Shown here: piece after piece, positions 20,943-32,069 of the stretch | Layout: each line of letters starts with the position of its first letter | Position numbering within the stretch: position 1 is the first letter of the stretch | DNA from: Chinchilla lanigera | Taxonomy: Eukaryota > Chordata > Mammalia > Rodentia > Chinchillidae | Direction: 5' to 3' | Assembly: GCF_000276665.1 (NCBI RefSeq) | Contig: NW_004955423.1 | Span: forward strand, 2,080,764 to 2,144,763 | Length of the DNA stretch: 64,000 nucleotides | Notes under the pieces: generated by a model | What the model saw: the letters and a program-made list of their open reading frames with translations, nothing else | What the model was told of the DNA's origin: nothing | The model's database searches: none | Made by a program: the position numbers and the translations under genes

Positions 20943-21456
20943 CCAATTTCCAATACAAAAAAAATCCACATAGACAACAATGAGAAAAATCCAAAGTGAA
21001 ATACAACCCAACTTACCACTCTGGTTAATTGCTAGTTCTAAATATGATGGTTAAACTTTCAAGGTCTTCATTCTTTAAGTGTAATTCTTCAAGCATGGTA
21101 GCTATAAACTGTGTAAATAACACATTTTTTGGAGAATGCTTCTGAATGCCAAGAACTGAGTTCAGTCTGAAACCAAAAAATAAATGAGAAGAGTGAAGGG
21201 ACTCATTTTCAACATGGCAGGGAGGACTGAGATCTCTGATGTAACAAAATTCCCAGAGGAAAGCTTTACTTAAAGTGGCAGCAAAGTCTTAGGAAAAAAG
21301 CAAATATTGTTAAGTAAGAAAATAAATCTGAACTTGTTAACATGTTTTTTATTGTGTCAGTGAAGTCTCCTAAAATACTTTTAGAAAATAAAATGAATTT
21401 CCATTTAGGGAAGGAAAGATGTGGAGAGGAGCTGAGTACTATTTTAAAATAATCTA

Positions 21457-21600
21457 GCTGGGGATTTAGCTCAGCGGCACAGCGCCTGCCTGGCAAGCAC
21501 AAGGTTGTGAGTTCGATTCCCAGCACCAGAAAAAAAACAACAAAAAAAACCCCCCAAAAAATCAAAAAACAAAAAAACCCCAGAAAAAAACCCAAAAAAA
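21457..21600 (+). mobile_element. ID-type SINE
   Basis: A full ID ('gctggggatttagctcagcg', 'gcctgcctggcaagcacaag') with an unusual long tail of A runs broken by C runs. The flanks 'taaaataatcta' (left) and 'taaaataattta' (right) are a near-identical target duplication. Confidence 0.92.
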
Positions 21601-21604
21601 CCTA

Positions 21605-22811
21605 AAATAATTTATATGGAATATTTGGATTATATTGCCAGAAAAAGATAATAAACACAATTATTTTTTGCATGAATAACAGTGGTTTTTATAACACTAA
21701 ACAAATGAATTATGTCTCCCAAGGCATTTAATACAAACTTGGTAAGGAATCAGCCTTTTTTTCACTGATCATTTCTGTCCTAAAGACTGAACTGACTGCA
21801 TATAAGGGAATCTTTAAAGTAATTTTCATTGAAGTGTGGTCACTAAGCAGAATTTTTAACTAGTAAGCAATCTAGAAGATTCAAGACTGTGAACACAGAG
21901 AGATGCACAGTGCTCATCAGCTCCATTTTCTGAAAGAAGAACCAAAATAACAAATATGTACCTGTATGTTGAAGTGAGTGACCTGGGGAGAAAACGAAAT
22001 TGAGAGAGGGAGAGGAGAGAGAGAAAATAGAATCTTACATGATTTGGAGACCTAAGACAACAGCATTGTAAGAGAAATCAAATACCCTGATATCAGCCGC
22101 CCTAGCCCCACAACCAGAGCAGTGGGAATCTCCCCTTTGCAGATGTAAGGGTGAAACAGTCTCAGTGAATTGTATCATTGTGGGTGGCTGCAATCCTGAC
22201 CATCGGGAAGTTTACAATCTCCCAGGCTGGCGGCTTACTTGTATAAGTAACCTGAGATCTGCACAACAGCCTTGCTTTGGAAAAGGATCTCACATCATTT
22301 CCCAGGGATTTCCCCACAGTGCTGTAGCCAGGGGCCATTTTGAGACGTGAGCTATAGTCTGAGTCTGGACTATTCTAGGCATCTGAACAGCCTATGTATT
22401 ACCATCTCTGGGACTCCACAGACATTCTACTGCCCTGGCTAGCTGCCTTGTAAGCCCAACTTGGTTCTGCAGGATGACCGTGCTCTTATTTCTGCTGGGT
22501 GCTCTACACTGTAAGTGACAAGTGATGTGACATGGAGAACAGAGGGCACCAACTTTGTGAACAAGATCAGGGTGCATGTTCTCTGAGACCAGGGGTGGTG
22601 CCAGCAGCTATGGATTCATCTTAGTGCCAGGACTGAAGGCAGGCAACCACTTGGCCCCTTCTGTTCCACCCTCCTGTGCAGTATTCAGATGCCTGTTACT
22701 GACAAGACTAGGGAGGGAACACTGTTTCCTGCTACTACCTGCCTACAAGGACATGTGTGGCCAAAGGCCCACTTTTCCAGAGGAACTCTGTGCATCTCTG
22801 TCCACTGGCCC
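21605..22811. other. No gene recognised
   Basis: I see no gene, and the short open frames carry no recognisable motif. 21995-22030 is purine-rich (GAGA-like). Confidence 0.45.
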
Positions 22812-23208
22812 TGTTATGGTTTATATCTACCACCCAAAGCCTCTCATAAGTGGGGCTTTTGGGAGGTGGCTGGATCATGGGTGCATGAAAACTGGGTTAG
22901 TCCACTGATTGGTTTAGCATAGTTTAGGGTGTGGACAATAAGAAGGCCCATCTTGGGTATGTGGTGGCACCAACCAATGGGCTTGTAGCTTGAATGGAAT
23001 AAAAAGAGAAAGTAAGGCTTGCTGCCTCCTGCCTGCCACACCATGAACTGTTTCTCCTTTGCCATGTTCCTCTGTTATGCTACCCTGCCTAGGAAATAGC
23101 TACCTATGGACTGAAACGTCTACCAACTGTGAGCTAAATTAAACCTTTACTCTTTTACCTTATGAGTGTTAGGTATTTTGCTCCAGCAATAAGAAAGTAA
23201 TTAAGACA
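22812..23208 (+). mobile_element. MaLR-type solo LTR
   Basis: It starts TGTTATGG and ends with ...AAGACA. Inside are 'gggaggtggctggatcatgg', a TATA-like 'ggaataaaaagag' and a polyadenylation-type 'aaattaaacctttac'. It shares layout with the LTRs at 34972, 35362 and 62994. Flanks 'ggccc' and 'ggtct' are at best a degenerate 5-bp target duplication. There is no internal retroviral coding region. Confidence 0.85.
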
Positions 23209-23970
23209 GGTCTACACCCAAGTGGGCATTGCCCCTGAAGCAACAGAAGGGAAAAGGGAATATCGTAGTTCCCACTGCTAACCTCCTATGCAGCAGTTCC
23301 TGCTGCTGTCCTGCCCTGCTCCTGCACCTTGTCTGACTATGCACTGTCAGAACAGGGTGTGAGTACTATAGAGAAGGTGCTGCAGTTCCCGCCACTACAT
23401 GTTCCTGTGCAGCATCTGGGGCTGAACTATTGAATGGTCAGAGGACAAGTATGTCAGGCCTTTCACCACTACTTAGGTCCACCATTGCTAGAGGCCCTTG
23501 TTAGTAGTAGATCTAGCAACAAGCATGCTTGAAGATACACTCATTGTCTTACAGTAGCCACCACACCCACTGCAGGCCTAGCCACGTAGTGAGTACCTCA
23601 CACCTACATACTTGCCTAAATTATTACTGTCTCTGTTCTTGTGTTTGTCCATACAGACCTGTGTCTTTGACTCTGCAATAGTATGCACTGTGCTTAAGCA
23701 CAACCAGAAAGTTTTAAGGAGATGACATTATGGTGTACAGCTAGAATCAAAGACAATAATGTATAACAAGTATCACCGTAAGACACATCTTCAAGAGAAA
23801 GCTACTTGTTAAGACTTCCCCATAAAAGTCGCAGAACTGATTCACTAAATGAGCACATCTCAATGCAGGAGCACAAGAATTATGAAAAAAACAAGGTAAT
23901 ATAATGTCTCCAAAATAACTGATTCCAAAGAAATAAAAACATGAAATGCCTGGTAATTTAAAAAATTATT
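23209..23970. other. No gene recognised
   Basis: Unassigned sequence between an LTR and an L1 remnant; no motif is recognised. Confidence 0.4.
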
Positions 23971-25145
23971 ATTATAAAATAGCCCAGTAAAATCCAAAGG
24001 AATACAAATAAACAGTTAAATGAAATTACAAATATAATGCAGTATGTAAATGAGAAGTTCAACAAAAAGAGATTTTGAAAAAGAACCAAAAATCTTGGAT
24101 ATGAAGAGGTCAATAAGTCAAATACGAAATATAGCTGAAAGATTCAACAGCAGACTAGAACAAGTGGAAGAAAGAATGTCTGAACTTGACAAGTTATTTT
24201 TTGAACTAACCTAGTCAGATGATGATGACCACCACCACCACCATAAATCAAAAAATCCAAAGAACAAAAATATGGAAAAGAAGGAAGAAAAAGAATATTC
24301 AAGACCCACGAGACACCATTAAATGAAGAAACATCTGTGTTTTCAGAACATCTGAAAGCAAGGGGGAAAAAGTAAGGGCACAGAAAACCTACTCAATGAA
24401 ATAACAGAAAACTTTCCTAATTTTGGGAAAGATCGGGGCATCCAGGTATGTGAAATTTATAGGGCCCCAAACAGATTTTTCAGCAAGATATTCACCATTG
24501 CATATTATAATCAAATTCTCAAAAGTACAAGACAAAGAACTTTAAATTCTGCAAGAGAAAAGTCAAGTCATATGGAAGGGTTATCTTCACTGTGTTAGTC
24601 AGCTTTCTTTTAGTGACACAAAATACCTGAGATAATCAACTTCATAAAATGTTTATGTTGGCTCACCGTTTCAGAGGTTTTAGTTGATGGTTACATGGCC
24701 CTGTGGGCATGTGGAGATGCAGGACATCAGGGTGGGAGTGTAGGGTGGGGGAGTCTGTTTGACCTCTTGGTGACCAAGAAGCAGAGAGACAGCAAAGAGC
24801 CATTGTCTCAATACCTCTTCAAGGAAACATTCCCAATGATATCACTTCCTTTCACTAAGCGCTAGCTTCTGAAGGTTTCACTCTCTCCTCCTCATTAGCA
24901 CCATGGGCTAGGGCCCAGCCTTCAACACACGGGACATGCATGATCAAATGTGTAGTACCCATTAGACTAACAAAAAGACTTCTCAGAAGAAATACTGTAG
25001 TCTTTGAGGGAAAGAAATAACATATTTCAAGTCCTGGAAGAAGAAAAGTATCAGTGAAGATTACTATACTTAGTAATTATTATGTTTAGTACTATATTTG
25101 ATATTATATCAGAAATGAAGGAGTAATAAAGACTTCCAAAATATG
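23971..25145 (+). mobile_element. L1M ORF1 remnant, split by a MaLR LTR
   Basis: 'aggtcaataagtcaaatacg', 'attcaacagcagactagaac' and 'gtggaagaaagaatgtctga' match the coiled-coil part of L1 ORF1. 'tctgcaagagaaaagtcaag' and, after the LTR, 'cattagactaacaaaaagac' continue the same consensus. An ACC-rich microsatellite lies at 24220-24245. Stops abolish any protein. Confidence 0.75.
24593..24958 (-). mobile_element. MaLR-type LTR, reverse orientation
   Basis: 'tgttagtcagctttctttta' is the reverse complement of a MaLR LTR 3' end. The right part ('ggcccagccttcaacacacg') matches a reverse-complemented 5' half. It interrupts the L1 ORF1 remnant, which resumes directly after it. Confidence 0.75.
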
Positions 25146-25269
25146 GCATAAAAATTTGCTGGGCATGGTGGTGCATGCCTATAATCCCAGCACTTAGAAA
25201 GCTGAGGGAGGAGGATCACTGTGAGTTTGAGGCCAGCTTGGGCTACATAGCAATAAAGAAAAAAAAATT
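25146..25269 (+). mobile_element. B1-type SINE
   Basis: 'gctgggcatggtggtgcatg', 'cctataatcccagcacttag' and 'tttgaggccagcttgggcta' read as a sense B1. It sits at the left edge of the piggyBac remnant. Confidence 0.9.
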
Positions 25270-25870
25270 ATGCCCTTGTCGATGTGAAAACTACTTATGC
25301 TTTCAATTTAGAAATTTATCCTGGAACTCAGCCATCAGGTCCTTACTCATATAGTAATAAACTGAATGATACTGTGAACACATCTGTAGCTCCTATCTCC
25401 AAAAGTAACTGGAATGTGACATTTAACACTGCTTTACCAGTTTCCAATTGATGTTACATTTGCTAACAGAGCACAAATTGACCAGGGCAGGAACTGTACA
25501 CAGAAACAAAAGCAGAAATTCCAAATGAAATGTTGCAATTTCAAAATACAGAATTACACAGTACGGTTTTTGGCTTTTAGGAAGATTTACATTGGCCTCA
25601 TATATGGCAAAAAAACCCAAACTGGTACTGATAATGTCAACACTGCACCAAGATGGAAATACTGATAGGGAAACCTGGACAAAACCAAAGCCTGAGATGG
25701 AAACTTTCTGCAAGACCAAAGGCAGGATAGATGTTGTTGATGAGTTATGCAGTAAGTATGACATCACTTGAAAAACAAAGCATTGGCCAATAGTTGTGTT
25801 TTACTCGATCCTAAACGTGTGTTATAAATAGTTTGATAGTTTATAAAGAAAATAAGAAGTGCCAAATACC

Positions 25871-26045
25871 AGGGAGAGCCAGGTGTGGTGGCACATGCCT
25901 GTAATCCCAGCACTTGGGAGGCTGAGGTAGGAGGATTGTTGTGAGTTCGAGCCGGCCTGGGCTACAAAGTGAGCTCAAGGCCAGCCTGAACTGCATAGTG
26001 AGACTCTGTCTGGAAAAAAAAAAAAAAAAAACAAAAAAAAAACAT
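25871..26045 (+). mobile_element. B1-type SINE with long A tail
   Basis: 'ggcacatgcctgtaatccca', 'ctacaaagtgagctcaaggc', 'ctgaactgcatagtgagact'. It splits the piggyBac coding remnant; transposase-like sequence resumes at 26047. Confidence 0.92.
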
Positions 26046-26194
26046 GGAGAAATTTTCCTAGAGGATTGAGATTGGAACTCATAAGAGATCATTTACAGCA
26101 CAGGAAAAACAATACTTTTCTGCCCAGGGAACTACACAAAAATATTGTGGAGCACACTGGTGAGCTGACAGGTGAATAGGCAGGTGCAGCATCA

Positions 26195-27250
26195 CAAAGA
26201 ACTACTACAACTACAGGAAAACCAAAAAGATGTCAGCTGTGCCCTATAAAAAGTACAGGAAAAAAAAACATACATGCTATCTGTAAGCAATACTTTTATA
26301 TGGAACATGCAATTATCCTGTGTGAAGGCTGCCTTAGGTGTGATGAAACAAAGATCGTATTTGTTGTAGAGTTCTATTGATATTTTCATTGTACTTTACA
26401 TAGGTTATTTCTGATGTGATCTCTTAGATTTTGCAAGCAGGTACACAGCTGATGTGAAAATGCTGATGTCCCATTACACATTTAATATTTTATTAATATC
26501 TTATTTCTCTGCTAAGTGCACACTGCCCAACACAGTAGGAAGCTCCTGACAAAACAGGAAGAGAACAGAGGTGACAAGAATGACCTACCCCATACGAAAG
26601 CTAAGCACATATGCTGTCATTGAAAGTGAGATGTGTGCATGGAACATGAAGTTGTCATATGTGAAGACTGCCTAAGGTGTGACAGCTGAAGCAAAGATTA
26701 CTTCTATGCTAGACTTTTGTTTGTGTTTACACTGTAGCTCACATAGGTGTTCATTGATGTTCTCTTAGGTTTGTTAAGCAAGTACAAAGATAATATGAAA
26801 TGATGTTTATTCCAAATGTGCAATACATATGAAGAATACTTTATTTTATTGATATTTTATGTTCCTGTGAACTACACATTGCACAATATAATAAGAACCT
26901 CCTGACAAAACAGCAAGACCACCAAGATGTCAAGTATGTCCTACAAAAAGGCCAGGAAAGCAAAACATATATCTTGTCAGTATAAGCAATACGTGTGTAT
27001 AGAATGTGCTGTTGTTATGTGTGAAGACTGCCTTAGGTGTGATAACTGAAGATGATTTTTTTTGTAGAGTGCTGTTGGTATTTTCAGGTAGTTTATATAG
27101 GAATTTATTTCTGTTGTTCTTTTTTAGACTTTATACACCAAAACCCAATTAATATTGAAAATGTTGATGTTTTATAATCAATAAATATTAAAAATGGAAT
27201 ACTTTATTTTTGTGATTTTTTTCCAGTTAAGCACTTTGTTTAATATACTA
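26195..27250 (+). repeat. Three tandem copies of piggyBac zinc-finger plus 3' flank, about 340-360 bp each
   Basis: The motif encoding C-EG/ED-CLRCD occurs at about 26322, 26661 and 27021, giving periods of 339 and 360. Each is preceded by a cysteine/histidine block (MEH, MEH, IEC variants) and followed by the same 3' flank, ending in 'ctcctgacaaaacag' at the start of the next unit (26547 and 26909). Approximate units are 26195-26545, 26546-26907 and 26908-27250. They are diverged from each other, so the duplication is old. Only this region is multiplied. Confidence 0.85.
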
Positions 27251-27452
27251 AAACTCATAAATTTAAAATTAATAATTCATCAAGACATATTGTAAAGATT
27301 ATGACACACCCATGTTCATGGGCCTTTATGACAAAAAATGTGTTAGGCTCTGTTAAAAAAAGACATTTCAAATAAACATGTCAGGTCTTAGAAAAGCAAA
27401 AACAAACCAAACCCCAAATCAGTAGAAAGACAGATCAGAGTAGAAATGCAGT

Positions 27453-27585
27453 AGAGCCGTGTGTGGTGGCAAATGTCTGTAATCCCAAGCATTTTGGAGG
27501 CTTGCAGTAAGTTGAAGGCTTGCAGTAAGTTGGAGGCTAGCATGAGCTACAGTATGGAGACCTTGTCTCAAACAAACAAACAAAA
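27453..27585 (+). mobile_element. B1-type SINE with internal 18-bp duplication
   Basis: 'gccgtgtgtggtggcaaatg' and 'tctgtaatcccaagcatttt' read as a sense B1. The unit 'aggcttgcagtaagttg' occurs twice in tandem at about 27505-27540, which is private to this copy. Confidence 0.85.
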
Positions 27586-27785
27586 AAACTGAATGACTGA
27601 GTTATTTCTTTAAAGAGATAAAACAAAATTGACGTTTAGTTAAACTAGCCAAGAAAAAGAGAAGTCCCCTCTGCCAAAGAAAACCCCTAGAGATAAAAAA
27701 GGAGACATTACAAGTGATACTATCAAAAAAAAGATCATTAAGGGTTATTATGAAAAACTATATGCTAAGAAATTGGAAAACCTAG

Positions 27786-27889
27786 TGGCTGGGGATTTAG
27801 CTCAGTGGCACAGCACCTGCCCGGCAAGCGCAAGGTCGTCAGTTTGACTCCCGGTACCAGAAAAAAAACCAAAAAAAAAAAAAAAAAAA
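27786..27889 (+). mobile_element. ID-type SINE with 19-bp target duplication
   Basis: 'ggctggggatttagctcagt' and 'ccggtaccag' are followed by a long A tail. The exact flanking repeat 'aagaaattggaaaacctag' lies at 27767-27785 and 27890-27908. It inserted into the L1 remnant. Confidence 0.96.
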
Positions 27890-28428
27890 AAGAAATTGGA
27901 AAACCTAGAAGACATAAACAAAATTCTGGATACATATGACCTACCAAAATTGAACCATGAGAACATAAAAACCTCAACAAGCCAATAACAATGAGACAAA
28001 ATCAGTAACAAAAAGTCTCCCAAACAAACAAACAAAAAATGCCCAGGACTGGATGACTTTGTTGCTGAATTTTATCAGACTTTTAAAGAACTAAGGCAAA
28101 TCTTCTTAAACTACTCAAAAGAACTGAAAGGGAGAGACTCTTTTAAAACTCACTGAATGAGGCCAGCATTACCCTGTAACCAAAATCAGAACAAGGACAC
28201 AACAAATAAACTATAGACCAATGTGTTTGATGCACAGATCCAAACATTCTCAATGAAGTACTAGCAAATTTAATTCAGCAGCACATTAAAAGATCATTCA
28301 CCATGATCAAGTTGGCTTTATCACAGTGATGTAATGTTGGGTGAACATACGCAAATCAGTAAATGATACATCCAATCAATAGAATGAAAGATAAAAATCA
28401 TATGATCATCTTACGATGTAGAAAAGAT

Positions 28429-28548
28429 GTGTTGGTGTGCACCCACAGCCCCAGCATTCTAGGAGACAGAAATAGGAAGATCACAAGTTTGAGCCCAGCC
28501 TGGGCAACTTAGACCCTGCCTCAAACAAAAGACAAACAAACGAACAAA
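28429..28548 (+). mobile_element. B1-type SINE, diverged
   Basis: 'cccagcattctaggagacag' and 'tttgagcccagcctgggcaa' read as a sense B1. Confidence 0.75.
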
Positions 28549-28552
28549 AAAC

Positions 28553-28692
28553 CAGTGTGTATGTGTGTGTGTGTGTATGTGTTCGTTTGTGTGTTAGGGG
28601 TTTAGCTCAGTGCAAAGTCCATGGGGGTTCAATCTCTAGTATATTTCTCTCTGTCTCTCTGTTTCTGTCTCTCTCTCACACACACACACATA
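28553..28692 (+). repeat. (TG)n and (CT)/(CA)n microsatellites around an ID fragment
   Basis: A (TG)n run at about 28553-28585 and a (CT)/(CA)n run at about 28650-28692 enclose 'ggggtttagctcagtgcaaa', an ID fragment. Confidence 0.8.
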
Positions 28693-28696
28693 CAAA

Positions 28697-28762
28697 GGGG
28701 TGAGGATATAGCTCAGTGTGAAGGACACTAGGTTCATTATTCAGCACTGAAAAAGAAAAAAT
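28697..28762 (+). mobile_element. ID-like fragment
   Basis: 'ggggtgaggatatagctcag' followed by 'ggttcattattcagcactga' and an A-rich tail is a short sense ID-like element. Confidence 0.65.
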
Positions 28763-28790
28763 ACAAAAGCATCTCTCAAAATTCAACAAG

Positions 28791-28892
28791 TCAGGTGTGG
28801 TGATGCATATCTATAATCCCAGCACTCAGGAAGCTGAGGCAGGAGAATCACAGTGAGTTCAAGGCCAGCTGTGGCTACATGGTGAGTTTTTA
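28791..28892 (+). mobile_element. B1-type SINE
   Basis: 'ctataatcccagcactcagg' and 'gttcaaggccagctgtggct' read as a sense B1. Confidence 0.88.
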
Positions 28893-29353
28893 AAAAAGTC
28901 TCCCTTTACCCTTTATGATAAAAGCCCTAAACAGATCAGGTATACAAGGATGGTACCTCAACATAATAAAAGCTATGTATGATGGACCCACAGCCAACAC
29001 CATACTGAGTGGGGATAACATGAAAGCATTTTCTCTAAGATCAGGAACAAGACAAGGATGTCTGGTTTCATCACACTCATATTCATTATACAACCAAAAA
29101 TTTTAGCTAGATCAATTAGGCAGTAGAAAGAAATAAAAAAAAAACATAAAATAGAAAGGAAGTTAAATTAGCCATTTGCAGATGAGTTATCCTATACAAA
29201 GAAAAACCTAAAAGACTACAAAAAGACTATTAGAACTGGTAAATGAATTTAGTAAAGTAGCAGGATACAAATCAATATGTACAAATCAGTAGCTTAAAAA
29301 CAATTAACCAATAACCAATTTGTGAGAAAAATCTAAAGTAAAAGAACAACAAT

Positions 29354-29525
29354 GGGGCCAGGTGAGGTGATGCATGCCTGTAATCCCAGCACTTGGGAAG
29401 CTGAGGCAGGAGGATCGCTGAGAGTTTGACGCCAGCCTGGGCTACCGAGTGAGCTCAAGGCCAGCCTGAATTGCATAGTGAAATCCTGTCTCAAAAACAA
29501 AACAAAAAACAAAAAACAACAAAAA
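29354..29525 (+). mobile_element. B1-type SINE with duplicated segment
   Basis: 'gcctgtaatcccagcacttg', 'accgagtgagctcaaggcca' and 'gcctgaattgcatagtgaaa' read as a sense B1 of the longer type. Confidence 0.92.
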
Positions 29526-30254
29526 CATAGGAATAAACTTAACCAAGGAAGTGAAAGATCTCTACAATGAAAATTAACAAAACACTGGTGAAAGCAGACC
29601 TCAAAAAATGAAAAGACCACCCACATTCATGGCTTAGAAGACATAATAAGAGTTAAAATGCCCATAGCACCCAATGCAGTCTCCATGAAAATACCAATGA
29701 TATTTTTAGCAGAACGAGAAGCAGCAATGGGAACAAAAAAGACCCTGAATAATGAAAGCAATCTTGAGCAAAAAGAACAAAGGTGGAGGCATCATAATAC
29801 ATGATTTTAAGGCATACTACAGAGCCATAGTAAGTACAACAGCTGGGTTTTAAGTATACAAACACATACACAAATTGGAATCAGAGACCCAAGAGATATA
29901 CTCACACTTGTACAGCCAAATGATTCTCAGTAAAGGTGTCAACAATATACACTGGAGAAGGGCAGCCTTTCCAATAAATGGTGCCGGGAAAGTAGATAAC
30001 CACATGTAGAGATTGAAACTTGACCCTTACCTCTCTCACCCTGTACTAAAGACAGGTCAAAGACCATTTAGAGTTCTGAGACTTCAAGAAAAAGGGAAAC
30101 AATTTATGACATTGGTACATGCAATGCTTTTCTGGGTAAAACCCCAAAAACATAGCAAACAAAAGCAAAAATGACAAATGAGATTACATCAAACTAAAAA
30201 GCTTTTGCATAGCAAAGAAATCAATCAATACAGTGAAAAGACAGCCAAAAGAAA

Positions 30255-30352
30255 TACAAGCTGGACCTAGCGGTTCACACTTATAAACCTGGATACTTGG
30301 TAAACTGAGGCGGCATGAAACTAAGTGAGACCTCATTCCCTACCAAAGAAAA
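30255..30352 (+). mobile_element. B1-like SINE, diverged
   Basis: 'gctggacctagcggttcaca' and 'aaactgaggcggcatgaaac' read weakly as a sense B1 inside the L1. Confidence 0.55.
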
Positions 30353-30774
30353 ATGACAAGTAGCAAAAAATATATATAAATAAATGCTCAATGTCAATAG
30401 CCATTAGGAAAAGGCAAATTAAAACTACAATGACATACCATTTTATGCCAGTTAGAATGGATACTATAAAAATAAAAATTAACAAAACCCAGTAAAGATA
30501 CAGAATAAGGAACTCTTACACAGTTGGTGGGAACATAAATTAGTACAGCTGTATGGAGAACAGTATATTGGTTCCTCAAGAAAATTTCATAAATATTTTC
30601 ATCTCTAGAGAGAATGCTTCCCAGAGTACTTGCAAGTTATATTCCTAGAAAGCTTTTTGGGAAAAGAATTTCTTTTTCCCCAGTAGGCTCGTATTTCTCA
30701 CAAAGTTCTTTCAGGTGCTTATTTAAACTTGGTTACTGCCACTGGGAACATCAAATATAAAAACTCTTGAATAC

Positions 30775-30930
30775 TGGATGTAATGGCTCATGCCCATAAT
30801 CCTAGTATTTGAGAGGCTGAGATAGGAAGTCAGCTGCGAGTTCAAGGCCAGCCTGGGCTACAAAGTGAGTTTAAGGACAGCCTGAACTGCGTAGTGAAAC
30901 TGTTTCAGGAAGACAAAGAAATAGCCCCTC
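30775..30930 (+). mobile_element. B1-type SINE
   Basis: 'aatggctcatgcccataatc', 'gttcaaggccagcctgggct' and 'cagcctgaactgcgtagtga' read as a sense B1 with the internal duplication. Confidence 0.9.
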
Positions 30931-30944
30931 CCTCGGGTTTAAAT

Positions 30945-31969
30945 TAATAAGGCTCAAGAAATCAGAGCAGATCAGTTCTGTGGTAGTGTGTGTGGAATGG
31001 GAAATGTTTTCTCAGAAAGTCTTCCTCCTTACTTGGCTGTCTTATACAGAAAGTAGAAGTGTAAGGAAAAATTTGTCAGAATTGCCCAAAGATGGCCATA
31101 TTTCTAGGGGAGGAGTTAATTCTTTATATCCCTTAACCTATCTTAGCAAGAAGCCAAGACTATGTGACCCTAACAGTCCAGGGAAATGAATAGAATTTTG
31201 TCTGGGAAAACCATTCCTTCTTCAGCTCTCCTTACTACCTTATACCTAGGGGATGGAGTACCAAGTTCTCACATTTCTTGCACTTCGTCAATATGTACTT
31301 TCCCAAAGGTACTTAATGCTGGGAAACATGACCACCTTTATAATGACATGCCCAAGCTGGGTATCGAAGGAAGCTAAACAGTTGTGGCCAGCTTTTCCTG
31401 AGGCACCATCCTGAGGAGATGGAACTCTGAAGCTAATTCCGGCTTTTCCCATACTTAGGTGATATAAACTCTTAAAATACAAGTTGCTGCTTCCCCACAA
31501 TAAGACCAAAAATACCAAAAATGAGATAACATTGGTTAAAATAAAACTAAGAAGTCCACAAAAGGCAAGTCAAATATGCTAACTCCACAGAAACTGAGCT
31601 TTATATTTAAAACAGTATTTATGTGATACATCCAAAACTATTTCTTTGCCTTTCAAGGAGACTAGTATTCAGCTCATATATAACATAAGATTTTCTCAAC
31701 TACTTCTCCAAAATTTCCAAAATTTCCCCTAAAATTAGAAGTAACTGATGACTTCCTGATTTCTCAACCCATATGCTCCTGGAAAAGCAAAAAAGGAGTC
31801 ATTATAGAGAAAATTTTTATAAGAGAACCTCTTTAACAACTACCATTCAGAAAATGGGAATAATAACACCTCTGGCAAATTTACAAGGCTGAAATGATTT
31901 TATAAATTAGTAAGTTCATTATGTGTTCAAATTAATCTAAAAGTTTTTTTTTTTTTTTTTTTTTTTTTT
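30945..31969. other. No gene recognised
   Basis: Several short open frames occur, none with a recognisable motif. The stretch ends in a long T run directly before the gap. Confidence 0.45.
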
Positions 31970-32069
31970 NNNNNNNNNNNNNNNNNNNNNNNNNNNNNNN
32001 NNNNNNNNNNNNNNNNNNNNNNNNNNNNNNNNNNNNNNNNNNNNNNNNNNNNNNNNNNNNNNNNNNNNN
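31970..32069. other. Assembly gap, 100 Ns
   Basis: Exactly 100 N follow a T run of about 27. That length is a conventional placeholder for an unknown distance, so the two sides may not be truly 100 bp apart. Confidence 0.98.

Larger units (their letters stand above)
25270..27250 (+). mobile_element. Decayed piggyBac-type transposase with triplicated C-terminal region
   Basis: piggyBac transposases excise and insert DNA at TTAA sites using a DDD catalytic triad and a C-terminal cysteine-rich zinc-finger domain. The fossil starts in mid-protein. A 'VDVKTTYAF'-like block at about 25280-25305 aligns with the first catalytic Asp region. 'NVTFNTALP' (25415-25440) aligns with the second, where the Asp codon reads Asn. 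'KTKGRIDVVDELCSKYD' (about 25713-25763) is the third, with its Asp kept. WPIVVFY follows at about 25785-25810, then a B1 insertion, then FLRGLRLELIRDHL. The cysteine-rich domain follows in three tandem copies, listed separately. Stops and frameshifts occur throughout, including one soon after the first block. The 5' third of the protein, the terminal inverted repeats and TTAA target sites are not seen. It is clearly not functional; the family assignment is strong, the subfamily unknown. Confidence 0.85.
27370..30600 (+). mobile_element. L1 ORF2 remnant of about 3.2 kb with SINE insertions
   Basis: Sense-strand L1 ORF2 order is seen from 'aaaccccaaatcagtagaaa' through 'actagccaagaaaaagagaa', 'catgatcaagttggctttat', 'LRSGTRQGC' (about 29033-29060, in the reverse transcriptase), 'ggatacaaatcaatatgtac', 'ggtgccgggaaagtagataa' and 'ccagttagaatggatactat' to 'tattggttcctcaagaaaat' at about 30590. 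It ends inside ORF2, so both ends are truncated. Stops are frequent. B1 and ID copies are embedded at 27453, 27786, 28429, 28590, 28697, 28791, 29354 and 30255. Confidence 0.88.

Noticed and set aside
25423..25767. Minus-strand frame of 114 codons
   Set aside because: It is the opposite strand of the piggyBac remnant.
26195..27250. CRISPR-like or satellite array from three regular units
   Set aside because: Unit length near 350 bp, units diverged and protein-derived; no short repeats with spacers.
28915..29106. Plus-strand frame with LRSGTRQGC as a possible reverse-transcriptase gene or retron
   Set aside because: It sits in order within a truncated L1 ORF2 remnant with stops on both sides.
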